Source of the DNA: an uncultured Lachnospiraceae bacterium | Lineage (GTDB): Bacteria > Bacillota > Clostridia > Lachnospirales > Lachnospiraceae | Direction of reading: 5' to 3' | NCBI GenBank assembly: GCA_902803625.1 | Contig: CADCQV010000061.1 | Span: forward strand, 1-10,588 | DNA length: 10,588 nt | Part shown: positions 1 through 5,606 of the stretch, piece after piece | Numbering within the stretch: position 1 is the first letter of the stretch | How the letters are laid out: each line of letters opens with the position of its first letter | Notes under the pieces: model-generated | What the model was told of the DNA's origin: nothing | What the model saw: only the letters and a program-made list of their open reading frames with translations | Database searches by the model: none | Translations under genes and position numbers: made by a program

Positions 1-87
1 CTCCGTTGCTTTCAGCAACTCTCGCAATTCTACAACACTCGCAATCCGCTAATTTACTACGTAAATTGCTACTTGCTCGTGTTGTTT
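1..87. repeat. composite intergenic repeat, left part (nested short palindromes)
   Basis: Non-coding DNA downstream of the leftmost gene. It contains a perfect 6-bp hairpin GTTGCT-TTC-AGCAAC (5-19). Two imperfect direct repeats follow, CAACTCTCGCAAT (from 16) and CAACACTCGCAAT (from 34). Next comes a nested palindrome whose outer arms ACAACAC (32-38) and GTGTTGT (79-85) enclose an inner stem AATTTAC-TAC-GTAAATT (51-67). The modular make-up resembles dispersed intergenic repeats more than a single terminator. The element may continue past the left edge. Its family and function are not identified. Confidence 0.6.
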
Positions 88-147
88 AACGCCCAAAGTC
101 AAATGGCTTTTTGAACAAGTTCAAACGCCATTTGGACTTTTGGCGTT
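88..147. repeat. 60-nt near-perfect palindrome, possible 3'-end hairpin
   Basis: A long inverted repeat centred on the AA at 117-118. The left arm reads AACGCCCAAAGTC-AAATGGC then TTTTTGAAC; the right arm reads GTTCAAAC, GCCATTTGGACTTTTGGC, GTT. Only a few mismatches and single-base bulges interrupt pairing. It starts 12 nt beyond the stop codon of the Ig-like protein gene, so the kinase transcript would fold it into a long stem and it could define or protect the 3' end. On the minus strand the stem is followed by AAACAACACG rather than a U run, so it is not a textbook intrinsic terminator. It abuts the palindromes at 1-87, and the two may be one mobile or REP-like unit. Confidence 0.65.
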
Positions 148-159
148 TGTATCATTATA

Positions 160-2385
160 TCATTCAATCCCGTTTCTTTCCATTGCAGGATTTATGACTA
201 AGATCAGCATTCCGACAACAAGGAGAAACAACGCCGCAGAAAGTATTAACGGAATGACCGTCGCTTCTCTTCTGTATATTGTCTTCTCCCTTCCTCCCTT
301 TGACGGGCCCGCGTGGTTTTCACTTATTGAGTTTTCCGATATTTTTTCCTCTATGAAATAAATATCCCTGCCGCTTATCTCTTCTCCCTTCTTTTTTTTC
401 TTTTTATTCCCGCTCAGCGTACGCCCTTCCTTATTGTACGAAATACTGTCTTCAGGCAGAGAATCACCTGAAACACTTGATTTTTCCTGCTTATTTCCGG
501 ACAGCACCTTCTTTTTGCCGTCGTTATTCTCAATCAGGAATTCCGCACTTTCCTCCGTACTGTGTCCAAGCTCATCGGTTGCGCTGATTTTAAGGATATA
601 TTTCCCGCTCTCCCTTATTTCGTGACCGTCATATTCCCGTCCGGAAAGAGTCATCCTGCCATTTACATAGGTGTAATCCTCGATAGAGTTCAGAGGATCG
701 GAATCAACGGAGAAAGAGCTGAAGGTCTTTCTGTCGATATCTTTAAGGCTCTCCACCACCGGAGAGGAGCGGTCAATCGTGAAATACCCGTATTCCTCAT
801 AAATATTACCCCTGTCCTCTATCTCATAATGAACCACATAATTTCCTTCGTCTTTGATCTCGATCTCCCCGGGCTCCGACTCATATACATTGGAAAGCTC
901 CCCGTTTTTGTCATGTCTTTCGATAAAGACCCTGCCTTCATCCGGAAAAGAGTTCCCGACTCCCGCTTCTATCCGCACATTTCCTTCTGTTTTCTGGAAA
1001 TTCTCAAAGCCTCTCAGGTACATATCGGGGATCTCATCATATTCCCTATCCCTATCCCTTTCCCTGTCCGTATCTTTTTCTCTTTCATCCTCCATTTCAA
1101 TTTTAAAATCATAGGATGCTTTATTACTAAGTATGTCCTCTGCTTCTAGCCTCAGGCTGTTTTCTCCTTCCTTCAGCTTTTCAGCCTTTACACTGCTTTC
1201 TATACTTCCCTTCCTGTCCCCGTTAAACTCTGCTTCTCCTATGTCCTTTCCGTTCAGGAACAGTGAAAGCTTTCTTAATCCGGAAAGACTGTCCTCAGCA
1301 TCAAAGCTAAGCCTTAATCCGGTTTTTCCCTTCTTTTCCGCCTTAATCACCCTGTTCTTTAGTACCGGAGCCCTGTTGTCTATCAATATCACCGGGGTTA
1401 CCACCTCTCCCGAAATATTTCCGGCTCTGTCAATTGATCGCACCGATACTATTCCCTTAAAGCAGGGCGAAAGCCTCAGACTGTCGCCGTATGCCTCATA
1501 TTCGCTCATCTTTATGGAATTCACCACATGGAAGATATAGTGATCGATTCCGGACAGATTATCCTCTGCTTCAGGGGTTATCAGAACAGATCCGACCGAC
1601 ATAAAGCTATCCCCCTCCTTACGGCTCTTTTCTCCGGAGGCTTTGACAGATACATTTTTGATAACCGGGCAGCTCTTATCGTATATGAAGTGCTCCGTAT
1701 CCAGAGGCACCTCTGTTTCGATACCCCAGCCGTCCACTGCCCTTAGCGACAGGTTGTATTCTCCCTCATCAAAAACAAATTCCTGTACCTCCCCTTCTAT
1801 TTCGCTTCTCTGCTCCTCTCCGTTTTTTTCCACATACAGATATGAACGTATCTCCGGAGGCGAAGTGATCTTTAATACCGGAGCGCTTCCGCTTAATATA
1901 ATCTCCTCTTCCCCGTTCATTTTTTCGTATCTGAACTCTGCCGAAGGAAGAAGCTCCTCCTTTCCTCTGTACAGTATAGTAAAGCTATCCGGCAGGCTCT
2001 TATCCTTTACGGTTTCTCCGCTTATCCTGTCAAGCCATACAAAGCAGATCTCCTTATCCTCCTTCAGGTCCAGTCTGTAGCTTTCGTGGACCGGAGTGTA
2101 TATCTCCCTGCCGTCAATATGTTCCGCTTCGCAGAAGACCCAGCTTGAGTCACCGTTCCTTACAGCCTCCGGTTCACTGATATCAAAAAACCTGAAAATA
2201 ATATCCGAGGTGGCGAGATACCTTCCCTTTTCGTCTGTTTTTACGTCATTACCTGCTATATCGGTTACGCTGCAGCAGTCCTTCGAAAAGGCAGTCTCCA
2301 CAAAAAGGATATCCGGTATGAACAGTAAAAAGACCGTAAGGGTAAACAATATCCACCTTCTTATCAATGTTTTTCCTGCTTTCAT
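160..2385 (-). CDS. secreted, membrane-anchored protein with tandem Ig-like modules
   Basis: 741 residues; I do not recognise a named family. The N-terminus is a signal peptide or anchor (basic KTLIRR, then a hydrophobic stretch at about 11-33). The C-terminus has one membrane segment at about 709-731 and a short tail, so most of the protein should be outside the membrane. The middle looks like about five Ig-like beta-sandwich modules (roughly 165-235, 240-335, 340-430, 455-535, 541-620), joined by the repeating linker I-D-x-x-x-P-V (near 235, 335 and 537), with internal motifs such as DNLSGI, DSLSGL and IDRAGNIS. A charged Asp/Arg/Glu linker (432-451) and a Ser/Lys-rich stalk with LSGN copies (628-700) separate the modules from the membrane. 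The ATG has AAGGAG 15 nt upstream, an unusually long spacing. It lies 33 nt after the kinase stop, so the two genes are probably co-transcribed. It may be a surface or envelope partner of the kinase (inference). I see no catalytic motif. Confidence 0.8.
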   Translation of the reverse strand: MKAGKTLIRRWILFTLTVFLLFIPDILFVETAFSKDCCSVTDIAGNDVKTDEKGRYLATSDIIFRFFDISEPEAVRNGDSSWVFCEAEHIDGREIYTPVHESYRLDLKEDKEICFVWLDRISGETVKDKSLPDSFTILYRGKEELLPSAEFRYEKMNGEEEIILSGSAPVLKITSPPEIRSYLYVEKNGEEQRSEIEGEVQEFVFDEGEYNLSLRAVDGWGIETEVPLDTEHFIYDKSCPVIKNVSVKASGEKSRKEGDSFMSVGSVLITPEAEDNLSGIDHYIFHVVNSIKMSEYEAYGDSLRLSPCFKGIVSVRSIDRAGNISGEVVTPVILIDNRAPVLKNRVIKAEKKGKTGLRLSFDAEDSLSGLRKLSLFLNGKDIGEAEFNGDRKGSIESSVKAEKLKEGENSLRLEAEDILSNKASYDFKIEMEDEREKDTDRERDRDREYDEIPDMYLRGFENFQKTEGNVRIEAGVGNSFPDEGRVFIERHDKNGELSNVYESEPGEIEIKDEGNYVVHYEIEDRGNIYEEYGYFTIDRSSPVVESLKDIDRKTFSSFSVDSDPLNSIEDYTYVNGRMTLSGREYDGHEIRESGKYILKISATDELGHSTEESAEFLIENNDGKKKVLSGNKQEKSSVSGDSLPEDSISYNKEGRTLSGNKKKKKKGEEISGRDIYFIEEKISENSISENHAGPSKGGREKTIYRREATVIPLILSAALFLLVVGMLILVINPAMERNGIE
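392..399 (-). other. A8 homopolymer / slippery A-AAA-AAG in the Ig-like protein gene
   Basis: The coding strand has A5-G-A8-G encoding six lysines (residues 661-666) and contains A_AAA_AAG in the zero frame, the classical -1 slippery heptamer. A -1 slip would add about 23 codons and stop at 320-322. A +1 slip would stop within about five codons. Both would lose the C-terminal membrane segment (709-731). Slippage itself is inferred and not shown. Confidence 0.4.
1043..1072 (-). repeat. in-frame hexanucleotide tandem repeat (TCCCTA-like, 5 units)
   Basis: On the plus strand five consecutive 6-nt units read TCCCTA, TCCCTA, TCCCTT, TCCCTG and TCCGTA. In the gene they encode alternating acidic/Arg dipeptides (Asp-Arg, Glu-Arg) inside the charged linker at about residues 438-447 of the Ig-like protein. 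A 6-nt unit keeps the frame, so unit gain or loss would only change linker length. Confidence 0.75.
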
Positions 2386-2418
2386 AATTTGTCTGTATCT
2401 CTCCTTTCCGAACTTCCC

Positions 2419-4257
2419 TTATCCCTTCAAAAGCTCCATATTTTCCATATTCTTTGTAAGCTTCTGGAATTCCTTTGTTTCCTGTATCCCGTCCACACTC
2501 AGGGAATCCTTATATACCTTTAAGAGCTCCCCATATCTTTTCTTTGATTCCAGATATTTCATATGCTCCGTATAAGCGTTTGCCCCCTCGCCGGAGCTTT
2601 CCGCCTTTTTGTAGAATAAGCAGGCATTCCTGTCATCACCTATACCCTGATACAGCTTTGCCATAGCAGTGTACCTCCCGGGCTCGCATTCCCCCTCCTC
2701 AAGAAGATCCGCCATACCCATATAGGAGAGGGCTTCCTTAAAGTATTCGCGCCTCTTTTCCGGATATTTCTCTCCGAGAAGCCTGCATATGGCAGACATC
2801 ATATTTAATGACTGTCTCTCATATTCCTCCCCGTAAGTATTGTCCTCCAGTAATTTCATCAATTCCTTCCCCTGACAGTAACCCTCTGTCAGAACAGCAG
2901 AGACCTCCTTACTACTGTCTCTGTCCCTTTTCCTTCCTGCCTCCTCCGAAAGGATAAGACACATATCAGTGAATATCAGCTTACTTTTGATCCTTCTCCC
3001 GGTTTCCGCCACTCTGTCCGTATAATCCCGGAAGTCTCTCATATTTCTAAGGTAAAATAACGGTTCTTTGTCGAATGAAGAAAGATAATCAGAAATGTTC
3101 AGAAGATATTCTGTTTCCGGGTATTCCTTTCTGTCTATCCCGGAAAAATAGGAGGCCGCTTTCTTAAAATCCCTTAGATCCTCAAAAGCCGTGAGACCGC
3201 ATTCAAACAGGAGATCATTCATTTTATCCGTATCTCCGTAGCCGGAGCCTATATACCCGTCCATCCTGTCAAGCCCATCCAGAGGTACACCCGCCTTTCT
3301 GTACAGCTTAAGGAGCCTCAGGTAGGCTTCATGCTCATAGCCGTTTATCTCAACAATAGCCCGGGTATAATACTTTTCCGCAAGACTCAGATCTCCGTCA
3401 TACATTGCTTCATTTCCCTCTTCCACGGTTTTCCTGTAAGCATCCGCCACGAGTACGTTTTTCTGTTTCTGCAGATAGCCGTAGTATAGGGCCGAAGCTA
3501 CTATAAGGAGGCAGACCGTAACCACTGAGAAAGCAAGAAGCCTCCTTCCGAATCCCATACGCCTCTTTAGATCCTTTTCCATACTGTCCACGGTCTGGTA
3601 TCTTTTACCGGGTTCCGGATTTACGGCCTTTTTTATCACTGCCCTGAGCGCCCTGTTCCTGCTGTCGCCGGCCATTCTCTCCATTGTTTTTCCCAGTGAA
3701 TAGATATCCGATCTTACATCCGTTATTCCCTTAAGCTGTTCCGGAGCTGCATAACGTCTCGTTCCGAGTGACACGGAATCCTCTCCGCCCTTTTCATACT
3801 TCTTTGATGTTCCGAAATCAATAAGGCACACTGTGAGATCCGGTCTCACCATAATGTTCTCCGGCTTCATATCCCTGTAGATCACCGGATTCTTTCTCTC
3901 ATGCAGTGCCTTCAGCGCTCTCATAAGCTGCAGGGAAAAATCGCAGGCATTTCTTTCGGCGAGCTCCGGATTAGCACGTATAAGGTCAGAAAGATTCTTT
4001 CCCTCCACATACTCCATTACCAGACAGGCCTTATCCTCCCACTTAAAGATATCGGTAATGCGGACGAGATTTATATGCTTAATGCTCCGGAGAACATTCG
4101 CTTCCGATATCACTGCATCCGTAAGATAGGGCTCATCACAGCTTATGACCTTTATCGCCCATTTCATATGCAGTCTCAGATCCTCTGCCAGATAGACTGT
4201 ACTCATCCCTCCCTTTTTCAGCGGACGGATCAATCTGTACTTTTCACCGATAATCAA
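2419..4257 (-). CDS. membrane Ser/Thr protein kinase with TPR-like C-terminal region
   Basis: 612 residues. The first 235 form a complete Hanks-type kinase: glycine-rich loop KKGGMSTVYLAED (14-26), ATP-anchoring K36, helix-C E52, catalytic loop YRDMKPEN (D129, K131, N134), DFG (147-149) and APE (171-173). It should transfer phosphate from ATP to Ser/Thr in the cytoplasm. YRD replaces the commoner HRD, as in many bacterial kinases. One membrane segment follows (about 239-260). The remaining 350 residues would be extracytoplasmic and helical, with a TPR-like stretch near 279-320 (GDLSLAEKYYTRAI). There are no PASTA repeats, so this is not a standard PrkC/PknB. The start is TTG, chosen because AAGGAG lies 8 nt upstream and the frame runs straight into the kinase domain. 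No phosphatase gene is adjacent. It heads a two-gene unit with the Ig-like surface protein and has its own promoter. The kinase assignment is firm; signal and targets are unknown. Confidence 0.93.
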   Translation of the reverse strand: MIIGEKYRLIRPLKKGGMSTVYLAEDLRLHMKWAIKVISCDEPYLTDAVISEANVLRSIKHINLVRITDIFKWEDKACLVMEYVEGKNLSDLIRANPELAERNACDFSLQLMRALKALHERKNPVIYRDMKPENIMVRPDLTVCLIDFGTSKKYEKGGEDSVSLGTRRYAAPEQLKGITDVRSDIYSLGKTMERMAGDSRNRALRAVIKKAVNPEPGKRYQTVDSMEKDLKRRMGFGRRLLAFSVVTVCLLIVASALYYGYLQKQKNVLVADAYRKTVEEGNEAMYDGDLSLAEKYYTRAIVEINGYEHEAYLRLLKLYRKAGVPLDGLDRMDGYIGSGYGDTDKMNDLLFECGLTAFEDLRDFKKAASYFSGIDRKEYPETEYLLNISDYLSSFDKEPLFYLRNMRDFRDYTDRVAETGRRIKSKLIFTDMCLILSEEAGRKRDRDSSKEVSAVLTEGYCQGKELMKLLEDNTYGEEYERQSLNMMSAICRLLGEKYPEKRREYFKEALSYMGMADLLEEGECEPGRYTAMAKLYQGIGDDRNACLFYKKAESSGEGANAYTEHMKYLESKKRYGELLKVYKDSLSVDGIQETKEFQKLTKNMENMELLKG

Positions 4258-4265
4258 AGCACACT

Positions 4266-4271
4266 CTCCTT
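4266..4271 (-). promoter_or_regulatory. ribosome binding site deciding the TTG start of the kinase
   Basis: AAGGAG on the minus strand, 8 nt before TTG at 4255-4257. No ATG or GTG in the same frame lies between this site and the kinase domain, so TTG is the best-supported start. Confidence 0.8.
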
Positions 4272-4275
4272 ATGC

Positions 4276-4327
4276 AAAAATAAAAGCTTCCGTATCGTAA
4301 GCCTTTGAACGCCTGTCCTGCGTCAAA
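4276..4327 (-). promoter_or_regulatory. candidate attenuator: overlapping hairpins before the kinase RBS
   Basis: In the kinase leader, hairpin 1 pairs TTTGACGC with GCGTTCAAA (arms 4320-4327 and 4304-4312, one bulge). Hairpin 2 pairs AAAGGCTT with AAGCTTT (arms 4299-4306 and 4283-4289, one bulged G) and is followed by a T-rich run TTTTATTTTT (4276-4285). The AAA at 4304-4306 belongs to both, so they compete. This is the layout of an antiterminator/terminator pair, but hairpin 2 is short and AT-rich and no ligand-binding motif is recognised. Confidence 0.3.
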
Positions 4328-4369
4328 CTTTAAAATTATTTATGAACAGCTCCTTATTTCATCGAAAAT

Positions 4370-4432
4370 ACAACGGGTTTTTACGGGCGAACGCCCATAG
4401 AAACATCAGATCAATAATCAGAAAAACGTTGT
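4370..4432 (-). promoter_or_regulatory. 5'-terminal stem-loop of the kinase leader
   Basis: ACAACG plus TTTTT (4422-4432) pairs with AAAAA and CGTTGT (4370-4382), giving 11 bp with a 2-nt bulge. Inside is a second hairpin, GGGCG-TT-CGCCC (4385-4396). The predicted transcription start (A at about 4432) is the first base of the stem, so the mRNA would begin with this structure, an arrangement known to stabilise bacterial transcripts. Both the start and the folding are inferred. Confidence 0.4.
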
Positions 4433-4439
4433 GAAAGAA

Positions 4440-4468
4440 ATGATAAAACGCCCCCGGATTTTTGTCAA
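4440..4468 (-). promoter_or_regulatory. sigma-A type promoter for the kinase / Ig-like unit
   Basis: On the minus strand the -35 box TTGACA (4463-4468) matches consensus at 6 of 6 positions. It is separated by exactly 17 nt from the -10 box TATCAT (4440-4445), which matches at 5 of 6. The predicted start is near 4432, leaving a leader of about 175 nt before the kinase TTG. This makes the kinase and Ig-like genes a transcription unit separate from the rseP operon, although I see no clear terminator after rseP, so read-through is possible. Confidence 0.72.
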
Positions 4469-4481
4469 GAGCTTTCAGCGT

Positions 4482-4539
4482 CTTTTTTTCCGGCTTTTTT
4501 TCCGGGCTTTTTTCGGGCTTTTCCCCGGCTTTTCCCCGG
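4482..4539. repeat. short tandem repeat, 11-13-nt units (CCGGGGAAAAG-like)
   Basis: Five imperfect units follow the rseP stop codon: 4482-4493, 4494-4506, 4507-4517, 4518-4528 and 4529-4539. On the minus strand each reads CC, then a run of C/G, then four to seven A and a G. Unit length varies mainly by A-run length. The array ends 13 nt upstream of the -35 box of the kinase promoter (read on the minus strand), so its length could affect promoter context. It is strongly purine-biased on the minus strand. Confidence 0.65.
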
Positions 4540-4563
4540 CAGAGCGGCGGACTTTCCCGGGGT

Positions 4564-5601
4564 CTATTTCCCGAAAATCCGCGAAATGTCATTATACATA
4601 ACGCACATCATAAGTATAAGAAGACAGCACATTCCGAAAAAGTGGAAGCCTGCCTCTATCTTTTTATTTACGCCCTTTCCGGTCAGAGCTTCGATCAGCA
4701 GAAATACCAGTCTTCCACCGTCCAGAGCCGGGAATGGAAGGAGATTCATAACCCCCAGATCTGCACTTAAAAGAATGGTAAGCTGAAGCATATTAAGCCA
4801 TACGACGAAAAGCCCCTCCGGCTTTGATTCCTCGTACACATCGCCGACAACTCCGGCGACTCCCACCGGTCCAGCCAGATCGTCAAGCTCTGCACCTTTC
4901 TTAAATACACCGGCAATGCTATAGACGGTCATTTCGATCCAGTATCTGACCTCTGAAAGACTGTAGCGGACGGTTAAAAGGGCATTCCCCTTCTGTCTTT
5001 CCCCGCCGAAGATACCGAGGAGGTATCTCCCGGAACCGCTGTCATAACGGGGAATAATGACAGTTTCATATAAAAGCCCGTCCCGTTTGTAACGGACATT
5101 CATATTCTCTCCCTCGTGGAAAAGAATATACATGCTGATATCACGGTAAATGACCATTTTCCTTCCGTTTATCGAGACTATCTCGTCCCCCTCCATAAGA
5201 CCTGCATCCTGAGCGGGAAAGCCCTCCATAACATCGGAAACCACCGGCCTGTCATAGCCTATGCTTCCGATAACAAAAAGTGAAAGAAAAAAAGCCAGAA
5301 CAAAATTCATAAAGGGTCCGGCAGCAACGGTTGAAAGCCTTGCCCATACCGGGGAATTGATAAATGATGTGGGACTGTCAGATTCCTCCCCGTCAAAGCC
5401 CTCAAAAACGCAATTTCCCCCTAAGGGCAGTAGCCTCAGACTGTATTTCGTTTTGTTGTGTATCCGGCTGAATATCACAGGACCGAAGCCGATATTGAAT
5501 TCCTCTACACCGATGCCGCTCTTTTTCCCGATAATGAAGTGTCCGCCTTCGTGGACAATGATCAGCACCGCAATGATAATGAAAAACAGGATAAACCGCA
5601 T
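4564..5601 (-). CDS. rseP: site-2 intramembrane zinc metalloprotease (RseP/RasP family)
   Basis: 345 residues, normal for the Firmicute RasP/RseP family. These proteases cut transmembrane segments of anti-sigma factors, signal peptides and some division proteins within the membrane. Zinc motif HEGGH (H17, E18, H21) lies in the first membrane helix. The second motif, NLLPFPALDGGR (286-297), supplies the third ligand, D294. One PDZ-like domain sits between (about 118-185, core GLMEGDEIVSINGR at 134-147). Further hydrophobic segments lie near 92-113, 263-280 and 320-336. The ATG is 5 nt after the dxr stop. The upstream GAGAGAGG lies 14 nt away and is weak, so translation is probably coupled to dxr. 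rseP after dxr is the common Firmicute order, but ispG, polC or proS, which often come next, are absent here. The gene is intact. Confidence 0.96.
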   Translation of the reverse strand: MRFILFFIIIAVLIIVHEGGHFIIGKKSGIGVEEFNIGFGPVIFSRIHNKTKYSLRLLPLGGNCVFEGFDGEESDSPTSFINSPVWARLSTVAAGPFMNFVLAFFLSLFVIGSIGYDRPVVSDVMEGFPAQDAGLMEGDEIVSINGRKMVIYRDISMYILFHEGENMNVRYKRDGLLYETVIIPRYDSGSGRYLLGIFGGERQKGNALLTVRYSLSEVRYWIEMTVYSIAGVFKKGAELDDLAGPVGVAGVVGDVYEESKPEGLFVVWLNMLQLTILLSADLGVMNLLPFPALDGGRLVFLLIEALTGKGVNKKIEAGFHFFGMCCLLILMMCVMYNDISRIFGK

Positions 5602-5606
5602 TTAAT

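Noticed and set aside
1..87. tRNA or other structured RNA gene
   Set aside because: The palindromes are short and nested, with no cloverleaf, T-loop or anticodon arm pattern.
88..147. Intrinsic terminator for the kinase / Ig-like unit
   Set aside because: The stem is long, but no T run follows on the minus strand. Kept as a palindromic repeat with a possible 3'-end role.
562..1149. 195-codon plus-strand frame opposite the Ig-like gene, and similar plus-strand frames at 1133-1540, 1643-2080 and 2096-2575
   Set aside because: They lie antisense to a well-supported gene, have no recognisable domains and no ribosome binding sites, and reflect Glu/Lys/Ser-rich codons read backwards as Phe/Leu/Ser-rich sequence.
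4299..4327. Second promoter candidate, TTGACG -35 box near 4321-4326
   Set aside because: No acceptable -10 box at 16-18 nt; the nearest TACGAT is about 21 nt away. The sequence is better explained as a hairpin arm of the leader.
4540..4566. Terminator after rseP (CCCCGG...CCGGGG stem)
   Set aside because: The loop is about 17 nt and the stem is followed by AAAAG on the transcript strand, so it does not fit an intrinsic terminator.
4359..4592. Minus-strand 77-codon frame overlapping the rseP end, with Pro-Glu-Lys repeats and a hydrophobic C-terminal stretch
   Set aside because: There is no ribosome binding site before its ATG, it overlaps rseP by 29 nt in another frame, its repeats come from the 11-13-nt DNA repeat, and the kinase promoter lies inside it. 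A real small membrane protein is not excluded, but support is too thin.
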